Origin: Bacteroidales bacterium
GTDB taxonomy: Bacteria; Bacteroidota; Bacteroidia; Bacteroidales; P3
DNA length: 64,000 nt
Assembly (NCBI GenBank): GCA_017522065.1
Contig: JAFXAD010000050.1
Span: 1-64,000 of the forward strand
Reading direction: 5' to 3'
Under the pieces are notes generated by a model. That model was given only the letters and a program-made list of their open reading frames with translations, searched no databases and was not told the origin of the DNA. The stretch's first letter is position 1. The number at the start of each line of letters is the position of its first letter. The position numbers were made by a program, and so were the translations under genes. Positions 53,990 through 62,557 of the stretch are shown in pieces.

Positions 53990-55171
53990 ATGTATACTAA
54001 GTTTCAAGAACACCTCAAGAAAGAACTGGCTGACATCGAAGCCGCCGGCCTTTACAAAAATGAACGCATAATCGAAAGCCCCCAGGGTGCTGAAATCATG
54101 GTAAAAGGCAAGAAGTGCCTCAACTTCTGCGCCAACAACTACCTCGGCCTCGCCGACAACCCCGAACTCATCAAGGCTGCCAAGGCCGGCATGGATGCCC
54201 GTGGCTTTGGTATGGCATCGGTCCGCTTCATCTGCGGCTGCCAGGACCTCCACAAGCAACTTGAGAAGAAGATTGCCGAATTCTTCGGAACCGAGGACAC
54301 CATCCTCTACGCTGCCTGCTTCGACGCCAACGGCGGTGTCTTCGAACCTCTGCTCACCGAAGAGGATGCCATCATCAGCGACGCCCTCAACCACGCCTCG
54401 ATCATCGACGGTGTACGCCTCTGCAAGGCTCAGCGCTACCGCTACGCCAACGCTGACATGGCCGACCTCGAAGAGCAACTCAAGGCCGCTCAGAAGAACC
54501 GCTTCCGCATCATCGTCACCGACGGTGTCTTCTCGATGGACGGCAACGTCTGCCCGCTCGACAAAATCTATGAGCTCGCCAACAAGTACGACGCCATGGT
54601 TATGGTCGACGAGAGCCACTCGGCAGGTGTGGTCGGCAAGACCGGTCGCGGTGTGACCGAACGCTACAACCTGCGCGGCAAAATCGAGATCCTCACCGGC
54701 ACATTAGGAAAAGCCTTCGGCGGCGCCATGGGCGGTTTCACCACCGGCAAGAAGGAAATCATCGACATGCTCCGTCAGCGCAGCCGTCCGTATCTGTTCT
54801 CCAACTCGATGGCTCCCGGCCTCGTGGCCGCCGGCATCCGCATGTTCGAACTCATGAGCGAGACCAACGCCCTGCAAGACAAGCTGCACGAGAACACCGA
54901 CTACTTCCTGCGCCGCATGAAGGAAGAAGGCTTCGACTGCAAGCCCAGCGAGAGCGCCATCTGCGCCGTTATGATCTACGACGCTGCCAAGAGCCAGCAG
55001 TATGCTGCCAAGATGCAGGAAGAAGGCATCTTCGTCACCGGATTCTACTATCCCGTCGTGCCGAAAGGCCAGGCCCGCATCCGCGTCCAGATCAGCGCTG
55101 CCCACGAGCACGAGCACCTCGACAAGTGCATCGAGGCCTTCAAGAAAGTCCGCAAAGAGATTGAAGGCTAA
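53990..55171 (+). CDS. kbl: Glycine C-acetyltransferase (2-amino-3-ketobutyrate CoA ligase)
   Basis: A 393-residue PLP enzyme of the alpha-oxoamine synthase family. The PLP Lys is K241 in LTGTLGKAFGGAMGG, and the cofactor-binding residues H135 (DALNHAS), D207 and H210 (VDESHSAG) are present. It cleaves 2-amino-3-ketobutyrate with CoA into glycine and acetyl-CoA, in threonine breakdown. The partner threonine dehydrogenase is not in the window. Sequence matches Kbl over the whole length (NNYLGLADNPELIKAAKAG). 8-amino-7-oxononanoate synthase is a related possibility, but the overall match favours Kbl. A 71-base tandem repeat begins at its stop. Confidence 0.95.
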   Translation: MYTKFQEHLKKELADIEAAGLYKNERIIESPQGAEIMVKGKKCLNFCANNYLGLADNPELIKAAKAGMDARGFGMASVRFICGCQDLHKQLEKKIAEFFGTEDTILYAACFDANGGVFEPLLTEEDAIISDALNHASIIDGVRLCKAQRYRYANADMADLEEQLKAAQKNRFRIIVTDGVFSMDGNVCPLDKIYELANKYDAMVMVDESHSAGVVGKTGRGVTERYNLRGKIEILTGTLGKAFGGAMGGFTTGKKEIIDMLRQRSRPYLFSNSMAPGLVAAGIRMFELMSETNALQDKLHENTDYFLRRMKEEGFDCKPSESAICAVMIYDAAKSQQYAAKMQEEGIFVTGFYYPVVPKGQARIRVQISAAHEHEHLDKCIEAFKKVRKEIEG

Positions 55172-55315
55172 ATAAGCGAGAGCAGAGTCAAGCTTGCTTG
55201 AACTATGCCGAGCGAAGAAGACCTCGCGGAATGCAAGGCTAAATGAGCGAGGGCAGAATCAAGCTTGCTTGAACTCTGCCGAGCGAAGAAGACCTCGCGG
55301 AACGCAAGGTTGCTA
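55163..55315 (+). repeat. Two tandem copies of a 71-base unit after kbl
   Basis: The unit AAGGCTAAAT(A/G)AGCGAG...GACCTCGCGGAA(T/C)GC occurs twice with few changes (AGCGAG at 55175 and 55246). It includes the last kbl codons and stop, so the kbl 3' end appears duplicated downstream or derives from the repeat. Each copy holds an imperfect palindrome TCAAGC-TT-GCTTGA, which resembles other palindromes in the window. Confidence 0.8.
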
Positions 55316-55334
55316 AGCAACATTACTTTGTATC

Positions 55335-55372
55335 AAAGAAAGGGAGTCCACGTGGGCTCCCTTTCTTTATTG
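55335..55372 (+). terminator. Terminator after kbl and its tandem repeat
   Basis: AAAGAAAGGGAG pairs fully with CTCCCTTTCTTT around TCCACGTGGG, which itself pairs further. A short T-rich stretch follows. Confidence 0.8.
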
Positions 55373-55431
55373 TTAAAATCCATCAATGAGGGATTATTTC
55401 GAGTACAATATCGATTGCGCCGACGACTGTT

Positions 55432-55498
55432 TTTTTTTCGGATTGCAAATCCTTATATTAAGCAGCGTCGGATTGCAAATCCGCCGCAACGGGTTGCT
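55432..55498 (+). repeat. Direct repeat flanking the ATPase gene, left copy
   Basis: The stretch contains CGGATT-GCA-AATCCG hairpins and matches 56832-56898 without gaps at 55 of 66 positions by eye. It lies 180 bp upstream of the ATPase gene. Confidence 0.8.
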
Positions 55499-55625
55499 TC
55501 CAAAAAAAATTTTGCTATATTAAATAAAACGCGTATCTCTGCATTATGCTATATGGCATAACGCTGAATAGTATAATTATACAATGTTTATAATTAGGCA
55601 TTTGCATTAACATTATATAAAAATA

Positions 55626-55657
55626 TTTGTCCAATCCAAAAAAAATTTATATTTTTG
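55626..55657 (+). promoter_or_regulatory. Promoter of the AAA-type ATPase gene
   Basis: TTTG (55626-55629), 20 bp, TATTTTTG (55650-55657), about 20 bp before the ATG: a full match to the Bacteroidota pattern with a very short leader. Confidence 0.7.
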
Positions 55658-55678
55658 CACTGAAAAAAATACTACAAA

Positions 55679-56794
55679 ATGAATCCTTTCAGCTATGGCA
55701 CCATTGTAAGAGGTGATGCTTTCTTCGACCGCGTTAAAGAGACGGATTTGCTGACCTCCACGCTTGCAGACGGCAATAATGTCGTTCTGTTCGCTCCGCG
55801 CAGATATGGTAAAACGTCGCTTGTCTTTCGAGTTATTGACCGCTTGGAAGAACAGGGTATTTCTTGCCTGTATATCGACCTAATGTCGGCATTTTCATTG
55901 GAGCGTTTAGCAGAACTGATGATTGATGCAGCCCAAAAGAAACAGACAAAAATAGAAAACTTCGCACAAAACTTGACCCAATGGGTGAAAAGAATCCGTC
56001 CGACACTTGAATTCGGTGTTGACGGATCTCCAAAATTGTCTATAGACTTTTCCGAAAGCCATATCTCACAAAATACCCTTTCCCAAGTGTTCAATATCCC
56101 GGAGCAATTGGCAAAGCGTCAGGGCCACGTGGTCGTAGTGATGGATGAATTTCAAGAGATAACACGCTTCGGCAAAGAGGGTGTTGAAGGGCTGTTGCGT
56201 TCAGTCATTCAACAGCAGCAAGGGGTCAGCTACCTCTTTCTTGGTAGCAAAACGCACATGATGTCGCAGATGTTTGAGAATAAGAAGCGCCCTTTTTTCA
56301 ATACAGGCTTACACGTACAAATTGGTCCACTGCCCGAGGACGAAACCATAGATTTTTTGCAAAAACGTTTCACGAAGGAGAATATCTCGCTTGGAGACGA
56401 CGAAGCAAAGTATTTGATTCAATGTGCCGCGGAGATACCCTATTATATCCAGCTTCTGGCTTCCTTCGTCTGGCAGCGCACAATAACAAAGAAGAAGCGC
56501 ATCACGATGGAAGACATCGACAACAGTGTGCAGGATATCATCGCCCTCAAAGGCGACTTCTATTTTGAACAGTTCAACCGTTACGCTGCAGGGCAGAAAC
56601 AACTGATGAGGGCTTTAGCAAAAAGCGGGGAGCACATTTTTTCCAACGAATATGTCCGCAAGAACAAACTCAACACGCCATCTTCGGTGCAGAAAAACAT
56701 CATGACACTGCTTGAAGACGGCATCGCGGACAAAACTGGCAGTACCTATTTCATCAGCGACCCGTTCTTCCGCCGATATCTGCAAGGACTATAG
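55679..56794 (+). CDS. AAA/STAND-like ATPase with C-terminal winged-helix region
   Basis: A 371-residue P-loop ATPase of the ATPase_2 (PF01637) kind, found widely in archaea and Bacteroidota. Walker A APRRYGKTSL has K45; Walker B VVVVMDEFQEI has D156 and E157; FLGSKTHMMSQMFENKKRPF after it fits the sensor region of the family. Residues about 290-371 (RALAKSGEHIFSNEYVRKNK, LNTPSSVQKNIMTLLEDGIA) look like a winged helix-turn-helix. The family's role is poorly known. Composition is more AT-rich than that of its neighbours, and imperfect direct repeats lie about 180 bp upstream and 40 bp downstream, so the gene may have moved as a cassette. Confidence 0.87.
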   Translation: MNPFSYGTIVRGDAFFDRVKETDLLTSTLADGNNVVLFAPRRYGKTSLVFRVIDRLEEQGISCLYIDLMSAFSLERLAELMIDAAQKKQTKIENFAQNLTQWVKRIRPTLEFGVDGSPKLSIDFSESHISQNTLSQVFNIPEQLAKRQGHVVVVMDEFQEITRFGKEGVEGLLRSVIQQQQGVSYLFLGSKTHMMSQMFENKKRPFFNTGLHVQIGPLPEDETIDFLQKRFTKENISLGDDEAKYLIQCAAEIPYYIQLLASFVWQRTITKKKRITMEDIDNSVQDIIALKGDFYFEQFNRYAAGQKQLMRALAKSGEHIFSNEYVRKNKLNTPSSVQKNIMTLLEDGIADKTGSTYFISDPFFRRYLQGL

Positions 56795-56831
56795 TACCAT
56801 TGTGAGTCGTGATAAATGTACAACTACATGA

Positions 56832-56898
56832 TTTTTTTCGGAACGAAAATCCTTACATTAATCAACATCGAATTGCAAATCCGCCGCTACGAGCTGCA
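56832..56898 (+). repeat. Direct repeat flanking the ATPase gene, right copy
   Basis: Same stretch as 55432-55498, ungapped: TTTTTTTCGGA, AATCCTTA(C/T)ATTA, then TTGCAAATCCGCCGC. It starts 38 bp after the ATPase stop codon. Confidence 0.8.
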
Positions 56899-56997
56899 AA
56901 CTCTACACAACGGGGCCTCAGCCAAAATTGGCAGCACCCTCAACGCAATAATTGCAGAAGATGCACGTTGTAGTTGAAAACAAAAAATAAAAACAAT

Positions 56998-57585
56998 ATG
57001 AAACGAGTAAATACCTATCTTTTGATTACCGCGCTGCTGATGATTGTTTTGGGCGTGGTGTGCATACTGAATCCTGTCGACATATTCAACTCCATGTCAT
57101 GGCTCGTCGGACTGCTGATACTCTGCACCGGTGTCACGGCTCTGTTCTTCGGAGTACGCGCCCAGCGCTACCTCCCTAACGCAGGCTCCACAACCCTGCT
57201 GGCTGTGTTCCAGATCGTTGTAGGTCTAATGATGTTGGGCAGCAACTACCTCGCTGCCACCGCCATCGTCGCCGTCTTCGCCCTCTGGGTCATGTTCGAA
57301 GGCATCTCGTTGGCAGTACTCTCGTTCGACTACAAACGGTCGGGCTACGAGCGTTGGTGGATAATGCTTATCCTCGGCTCGTGCAGCCTCATTCTCGGCT
57401 TCCTCGCTTTGCGCAACCCCGAAGAGGTCAAAGTCCTTATGGGCGTACTGCTCGGCATCGGCATCTTCGCCAACGGCATCGAGCGCATCGTCGCTTTCTC
57501 GGCACTGAAGCGCATCGGAAATACGATACGCGACATAAAGGAAAGCCGCGACGCCATCAATATCGACGACCTCCAAAACAGATAA
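56998..57585 (+). CDS. HdeD-like (DUF308) membrane protein
   Basis: Start at ATG 56998 (MKRVNTYLLITALLMIVLGV); a more upstream ATG at 56974 adds only MKTKNKNN. The product, 195 residues, has six hydrophobic helices arranged in repeated pairs (ITALLMIVLGVVCILNPVD, LVGLLILCTGVTALFFGVR and so on) and matches the HdeD/DUF308 family. E. coli HdeD is an acid-resistance membrane protein; the family function in Bacteroidota is not defined. The C-terminus is a soluble basic tail (GNTIRDIKESRDAIN). Confidence 0.87.
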   Translation: MKRVNTYLLITALLMIVLGVVCILNPVDIFNSMSWLVGLLILCTGVTALFFGVRAQRYLPNAGSTTLLAVFQIVVGLMMLGSNYLAATAIVAVFALWVMFEGISLAVLSFDYKRSGYERWWIMLILGSCSLILGFLALRNPEEVKVLMGVLLGIGIFANGIERIVAFSALKRIGNTIRDIKESRDAINIDDLQNR

Positions 57586-57634
57586 TTCCACCGTACTTAG
57601 TACGAAAACTCCTTATTTATTCCGATAAAAAAAC

Positions 57635-57672
57635 AGGCTCCGTCCTTGGTGGGACGGAGCCTTCAAATACAT
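57635..57672. terminator. Hairpin after the HdeD-like gene
   Basis: AGGCTCCGTCC and GGACGGAGCCT form an 11-bp stem around TTGGTG. Seven A precede it, so the T run is on the minus strand; it may still reduce read-through on the plus strand. Confidence 0.65.
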
Positions 57673-57829
57673 CTTCTTATTTTGTAAGCACATCTTGATA
57701 ACGGAGTGGGGGCGGTTTTATTTTGCATGCCTGCAATTTTTTTTGTGATTTGACGTTTAGTTTTCAAAATTTCATCCGATTTCATCTTCGTTTTCATGCG
57801 AAGTTCTCATTTTTAATTCTCATTTTTCA

Positions 57830-59527
57830 ATGCCCCGCATAATCCCAATTCTTATAATAGCGTTTCTCCTACAAGCCTGTGCCAAGCAAGGAATGCCCTC
57901 GGGTGGCCCAAAAGACACCGCACCGCCTAAAGTCCTGGCTGTGACCCCAGAAAACAAAACAACCAACTTCAACGCCACAGGCTTCTCCATCTCTTTCGAC
58001 GAATATGTGGTCCTCAAAGATGCCGAAAACAACATCCTGGTATCGCCTCCGCTGAAGAACAAGCCCGAATACCGCACCAAAGGCAAGAGCATCGTCGTGC
58101 GTCTCGCCGACTCCATGCAGAGCAACACGACATATATCTTCCAGTTCAACAATGCTATAGCCGATTTCAACGAAGGCAACCTCATCGAATCGTATAGCTA
58201 CGTCCTTTCCACCGGCTCATTCATCGACAGCATGTCGATATCCGGCAAAGTCCGCGATGCCCAACTGCAGAAACCGCGCGAAGAAACAATCTCGGTGTGG
58301 CTCTTCACAAAAGAACAGCACGCCACCCTGCTGCAGTCGCTCAACGACACATCGGCCAAGCCGCCAACACCATCCTACGCCACTCGATGCAACAAGGACG
58401 GTTCGTTCGCATTCAACTACATACGCCCTGGCATCTACCACATCGTTGCTCTCGTCGACGACGACAAGAACATGCAGATAGGTCTTTCCGAGTCTGTGGC
58501 ATTCATCGACAGCACCGTCATTGCAGTGCCGATGAAGAAGGCCGACTCGACATCGGCCGACTCGTCTCTCGCCGCCCGACCCATCGACACAAGCCAGGTC
58601 ACGACCACCGTGCTCAACATATTCACTCCGGCAACCGAACGGCAGCGACTCACCAGCAGCAATTTCACAGCCGCTGGCAAAGTGCGAATCACATCGCTAC
58701 AGTCTCTCGAGAAGCCGCAAATCGTCTCACCGAACGAAGAAATATTCTGGCACATCAACGACAACCGCGACACCATCACACTATGGACTCTTCGCGAAAA
58801 GTGCGACTCGCTGTCGCTCATGGTCAGCGACCCAACAGGCATCAACGACACCCTACGACTGCGCTGGAGACCCAAAAAAGGCAAAACCGGTCCTTCGCTC
58901 GAAAGCATGCAGATAGACAAGACCGGAATGAAACTCTCGACAACAAAGCTGCACTATTTCGACACGCTCGCCCTGCTCTTCTCCAACCCCATCAACCCCT
59001 CAAGATGCCTTTCCGACTCTACGGTGACCGTTTTGCGGCTCAAAGACTCATCTCTCTTCAAATGCAACACCGTCTGCGATAGCGGTCAGATGAAAATCAT
59101 CATCGCAGGCCACTTCCAGCAAGGCGAGAATTACACGCTCCGCATCCCCGCCGGCACCTTCCACGACATATACGGCAACGCCAACGATTCGCTTTCTGCA
59201 ACAATCAACGTCTCAAAAGCCGAAGAATACGGGAACCTCAACCTGACCGTCGACAACAGCAGCAACGACGCGATCATCGTCGAGCTCTTGGACGAGAACA
59301 ACAAAGTGAGCCAGCGAAAAACCCTGACAGGCAACGGCAAACTGGAGTTCCCGCACCTCAAGCCGGCCAAGTACCGCATCCGTGCCACCATCGACTCCAA
59401 CAATAACGGCAAGTGGGACACCGGCAATTTCGGCAAGCAACAGCAGCCCGAACGTGTCGTCTTCCACCCTCAGACGCTCGACATTCGTGCCAACTGGGAC
59501 TTCAACGAAACCCTGACAATTAAATAA
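57830..59527 (+). CDS. Ig-like (Big_5) domain lipoprotein
   Basis: A 565-residue protein with signal peptide MPRIIPILIIAFLLQAC and lipobox LQAC (C17). The mature N-terminus GGPKDTAPPKVLAVTPENKT leads into an Ig-like Big_5 domain (ISFDEYVVLKDAENNILVSP). The rest is beta-rich and repetitive, with a second domain about 120-200 and a C-terminal part with the conserved KYRIRATIDSNNNGKWDTG. Proteins of this layout are common in Bacteroidota and act outside the membrane; their function is not known. The flippase gene starts 43 bp downstream. Confidence 0.85.
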   Translation: MPRIIPILIIAFLLQACAKQGMPSGGPKDTAPPKVLAVTPENKTTNFNATGFSISFDEYVVLKDAENNILVSPPLKNKPEYRTKGKSIVVRLADSMQSNTTYIFQFNNAIADFNEGNLIESYSYVLSTGSFIDSMSISGKVRDAQLQKPREETISVWLFTKEQHATLLQSLNDTSAKPPTPSYATRCNKDGSFAFNYIRPGIYHIVALVDDDKNMQIGLSESVAFIDSTVIAVPMKKADSTSADSSLAARPIDTSQVTTTVLNIFTPATERQRLTSSNFTAAGKVRITSLQSLEKPQIVSPNEEIFWHINDNRDTITLWTLREKCDSLSLMVSDPTGINDTLRLRWRPKKGKTGPSLESMQIDKTGMKLSTTKLHYFDTLALLFSNPINPSRCLSDSTVTVLRLKDSSLFKCNTVCDSGQMKIIIAGHFQQGENYTLRIPAGTFHDIYGNANDSLSATINVSKAEEYGNLNLTVDNSSNDAIIVELLDENNKVSQRKTLTGNGKLEFPHLKPAKYRIRATIDSNNNGKWDTGNFGKQQQPERVVFHPQTLDIRANWDFNETLTIK

Positions 59528-59569
59528 AACACACCGCATTATATATCTTTTCAACTATCATATCCTCCC

Positions 59570-61036
59570 ATGCTAAAACGCTCTCTTCTTTCCGGACTTT
59601 TCTGGGTTTTACTGGCCAACCTGCTGGTGAAGCCCTTTTGGATTCTCGGCATAGAAGTGGGCGTACAGAATGCCGTTGGCGAAGAGATGTACGGCTTCTA
59701 CTACGCCATCCTCAGCCTTTCGTTCATTCTCAACATTCTGCTCGACCTCGGCATCACCAATTTCAACACACGCAACATAGCACAGAACCCGAAGCTGATA
59801 TCCAAACATCTGTCGGGACTGCTCACAATCAAACTGCTTCTTTTTGCTCTCTACCTGGTAGTTGCCTTCTCTGTCGGCGCTCTGCTCGGCTACGGCTCCC
59901 GACAGTTTCGCCTTTTGGCTTGGGTATGCCTCAACCAGTTCCTCAACTCGCTGATTCTCTATCTCCGCAGTAATTTTGAAGGACTGCTGCTTTTCAAGTG
60001 GGACAGCCTGCTCAGCGTCCTGGATCGATTGCTGATGATTGTCATCTGCGTCTTTCTGCTTTGGTGTCCAATGGGGCAAGGACCCTTCCGCATCGAGTGG
60101 TTTGTCGGTGCACAGACGGCAGCCTACATCGCCACAGCACTCCTGGCGCTTGCTGTGCTTATAAGAAAAACAGGACTGAAGCGACTTACGTGGAACCGAG
60201 CCTTCTCACTGGCAATCATACGCAAAAGCCTCCCCTTCGCTCTCTTGGTGCTCCTCATGGCTTCCTACAACCGCATCGACCCCGTCATGCTTCAGCTGCT
60301 TTCGCCAGCAGACGCTGCCGACCACAACGTGGGCATCTACGCCGGCGCTTTCCGTCTCCTCGATGCTCTTACCATGATTGCCTACCTTGTCTCCGTTCCG
60401 CTACTGCCTATTTTCTCAAAATTGACAAAAAGCCAAGTCGTTCCGTCCAGCGCGAGCAACGACAGCGAACTCTCGTCAATCACCATCATGATGTTCTCTA
60501 TGATGATGGTCTTTTCCATCACCGCCGCCTGCACGCTGTCGGCACTTTCCGAACCTCTGATGCAGCTGCTCTACAACAACCATATCGACGAGTATAGCAA
60601 CGTGTTCAGCATACTGATATTCTGCATAATACCCATATCCACAACCTATGTCTTCGGCACACTTCTGACTGCCGCCGGACGGTTGCGCCAACTGAACATC
60701 TTTGCCGCAGGTTCTCTCATAGCCAACATCCTTATCAACCTCTTTTGCATACCGCGGTGGGGAGCCGAAGGAAGTGCCTTCGCTGCACTTGGCGCTCAAT
60801 GCCTAATGGCAACAGCACAGGTCGCAGCGGCAGTCAAGCATTTCAAAATGAGAATTTCACCTTCGTACATACTAAAACTCGCATTTTTTACGTTATCCGT
60901 GATAGCAATGTCGTTCTGCACTCCACACATCAGTTGGTGGATAGCGCTTGTGGTCATCGCCACAGCGTCCATCGGAATGGCAATGCTATTGAAACTCATA
61001 AACATAAAGGAAATAATAAAAGAACTTAAACAATGA
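59570..61036 (+). CDS. Polysaccharide flippase (MATE/MOP superfamily)
   Basis: A 488-residue membrane protein with about 12-14 helices, from LLSGLFWVLLANLLVKPFWI through SFILNILLDLGITNFNTRNI to LKLAFFTLSVIAMSFCTPHI. It is of the MOP/MATE-like oligosaccharide flippase type (compare the Wzx pattern GITNFNTRNIAQN). Such proteins move lipid-linked sugars across the inner membrane. No glycosyltransferases are adjacent, so the substrate cannot be inferred. Its stop overlaps fabD by 4 bp (ATGA), linking the two in translation. Confidence 0.88.
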   Translation: MLKRSLLSGLFWVLLANLLVKPFWILGIEVGVQNAVGEEMYGFYYAILSLSFILNILLDLGITNFNTRNIAQNPKLISKHLSGLLTIKLLLFALYLVVAFSVGALLGYGSRQFRLLAWVCLNQFLNSLILYLRSNFEGLLLFKWDSLLSVLDRLLMIVICVFLLWCPMGQGPFRIEWFVGAQTAAYIATALLALAVLIRKTGLKRLTWNRAFSLAIIRKSLPFALLVLLMASYNRIDPVMLQLLSPADAADHNVGIYAGAFRLLDALTMIAYLVSVPLLPIFSKLTKSQVVPSSASNDSELSSITIMMFSMMMVFSITAACTLSALSEPLMQLLYNNHIDEYSNVFSILIFCIIPISTTYVFGTLLTAAGRLRQLNIFAAGSLIANILINLFCIPRWGAEGSAFAALGAQCLMATAQVAAAVKHFKMRISPSYILKLAFFTLSVIAMSFCTPHISWWIALVVIATASIGMAMLLKLINIKEIIKELKQ

Positions 61037-61917
61037 AGAAAGCATACGTATTCCCCGGTCAGGGAGCCCAATTTGTGGGAATGGGCAAAGACCTCTATGA
61101 CGGAAACAAACAGTGCCGCGACATGTTCGAAACTGCTAACGACATCATCGGTTTCCGCATCACCGACCTGATGTTTGCCGGCACACCCGAGGACCTCAAG
61201 CAGACAAAGGTCACTCAGCCTGCCATCTTCCTCCACTCCACAATCCTGGCCGCCTATATGGGCGACAACTTCCAGCCCGACATGGTCGGTGGTCACTCGC
61301 TGGGCGAATTTTCAGCTCTTGTGGCTGCCAAAGCCATGAGCTTCGAAGACGGTCTGCGTCTCGTCATTGCACGTGCCAACGCCATGCAGAAATGCTGCGA
61401 GGCACACCCCTCGACCATGGCCGCCGTCCTTAAACTCGACGACAAAACCGTCGAAGACATCTGCGCCTCCATCACAGGCGAAGTCGTTGTCGCAGCCAAC
61501 TACAACTGCCCGGGTCAGCTGGTCATCAGCGGCACCGTCGAAGGCGTCAACCAAGCCTGCGAAAAGGTGAAAGAAGCCAAAGGACGCGCACTGCCCCTGG
61601 CTGTAGGCGGAGCATTCCATTCGCCTCTTATGGAGCCGGCACGCGTCGAACTGAGCGCTGCCATCGAGAAGACCACCTTCCACCAGCCCATCTGCCCCTG
61701 CTACCAGAACGTCTGCGCCCTCCCCGTCACCAACCCCGACGAAATCAAGGCCAACCTCAACAAGCAGCTCACCGCACCAGTACGCTGGACGGCAACAGTA
61801 CAGAACATGCTGAAAGACGGCGCAGAAGAATTTATCGAAGTCGGCCCCGGCACCGCACTGCAAGGCATGATCAAACGCGTCGACGCCAACGCCAACGCCC
61901 ACTCCGCCCAAATCTAA
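61033..61917 (+). CDS. fabD: Malonyl-CoA:ACP transacylase
   Basis: A 294-residue FabD. The nucleophile is S89 in GHSLGE, with the catalytic His H196 in GAFHSPLM; the Gln loop FPGQGAQ sits near 7-13. It loads malonyl groups onto acyl carrier protein for fatty-acid synthesis. Translationally coupled to the flippase gene. The C-terminal ANANAHSAQI tail is poorly conserved. The stop is followed by an AACGAAATA-type low-complexity tract. Confidence 0.97.
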   Translation: MKKAYVFPGQGAQFVGMGKDLYDGNKQCRDMFETANDIIGFRITDLMFAGTPEDLKQTKVTQPAIFLHSTILAAYMGDNFQPDMVGGHSLGEFSALVAAKAMSFEDGLRLVIARANAMQKCCEAHPSTMAAVLKLDDKTVEDICASITGEVVVAANYNCPGQLVISGTVEGVNQACEKVKEAKGRALPLAVGGAFHSPLMEPARVELSAAIEKTTFHQPICPCYQNVCALPVTNPDEIKANLNKQLTAPVRWTATVQNMLKDGAEEFIEVGPGTALQGMIKRVDANANAHSAQI

Positions 61918-62035
61918 AAAAAATAACGAATTCACGAAATACCGTAATCCCGTAATCCCGAAATAACGTAATACCGAAATTACGAAATAACGAAAAAACT
62001 AAAAAACGAAAAAAAAAAGAAAAAGAACTCCCCAA
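61918..62035 (+). repeat. ACGAAATACCG/ACGAAATAACG tract
   Basis: Degenerate units of 8-10 bases such as ACGAAATACCGTAATCCCG and ACGAAATAACG, running down to AACGAAAAAAC at the 3' end, fill the gap between fabD and the PspC gene. Confidence 0.75.
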
Positions 62036-62048
62036 ATACCCTCACATA

Positions 62049-62252
62049 ATGGAATCATACAGAAAACTGACCCGCAGCACAACCGACCGCCGTATCGCCG
62101 GCGTGTGCGGCGGACTCGCCAAATATCTCAACGTCGACCCGACGGTTATCAGGATAATATTCCTGATTGCACTGATATGCGGCTGTCTGGGCGGTATAGC
62201 CTACCTGATAATCTGGATTGCCGCTCCCGAAGACAACATGTTGCACGAATAG
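62049..62252 (+). CDS. PspC-domain membrane protein
   Basis: A 67-residue PspC-type protein. The N-terminal motif KLTRSTTDRRIAGVCGGLAK is the family signature, followed by YLNVDPTVIRIIFLIALICG and a second helix (GGIAYLIIWIAAPED). PspC domains take part in membrane-stress signalling in Gammaproteobacteria; small stand-alone versions in Bacteroidota have no proven role. tatA follows 38 bp downstream on the same strand. Confidence 0.93.
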   Translation: MESYRKLTRSTTDRRIAGVCGGLAKYLNVDPTVIRIIFLIALICGCLGGIAYLIIWIAAPEDNMLHE

Positions 62253-62290
62253 AAAACGGTATACGCAAAAAGCAATTTAAACTACACCCA

Positions 62291-62497
62291 ATGAACCTAT
62301 TAGGAATCATAGGCGGACAAGAACTGCTGATCATTCTCCTTGTAGTACTTGTACTCTTTGGCGGCAAAAAAATTCCGGAACTCATGCGTGGTCTCGGAAA
62401 AGGCGTCAAAGAATACAAAAATGCCGTCAACAACGTCGATAACGAATTGAAAGACTCGACGCAGCACGACGAGCATACAGAGGAGAAGAAAAACTGA
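62291..62497 (+). CDS. tatA: Twin-arginine translocase subunit TatA
   Basis: Start at ATG 62291 (MNLLGIIGGQELLIILLVVL), giving 68 residues: a short membrane helix, the hinge FGGKKIPELMRGLGKGVKEY typical of TatA/E, and a charged tail. TatA forms the pore-like part of the Tat pathway, exporting folded proteins. tatC is not in the window. The downstream end faces the lptB stop on the other strand. Confidence 0.93.
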   Translation: MNLLGIIGGQELLIILLVVLVLFGGKKIPELMRGLGKGVKEYKNAVNNVDNELKDSTQHDEHTEEKKN

Positions 62498-62520
62498 CGA
62501 CAACAAGTCGTCTATGCGGC

Positions 62521-62557
62521 ACCAAGAGCCTCAATCGTTCTGATTCAGGCTCTTGGT
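62521..62557. terminator. Palindrome between tatA and lptB, overlapping the lptB stop
   Basis: ACCAAGAGCCT pairs fully with AGGCTCTTGGT, with an inner AATC/GATT pair, between two convergent genes. There is no T run on either side, and the lptB stop codon lies within the left arm, so it may act as a brake or a processing site rather than a classical terminator. Confidence 0.55.
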
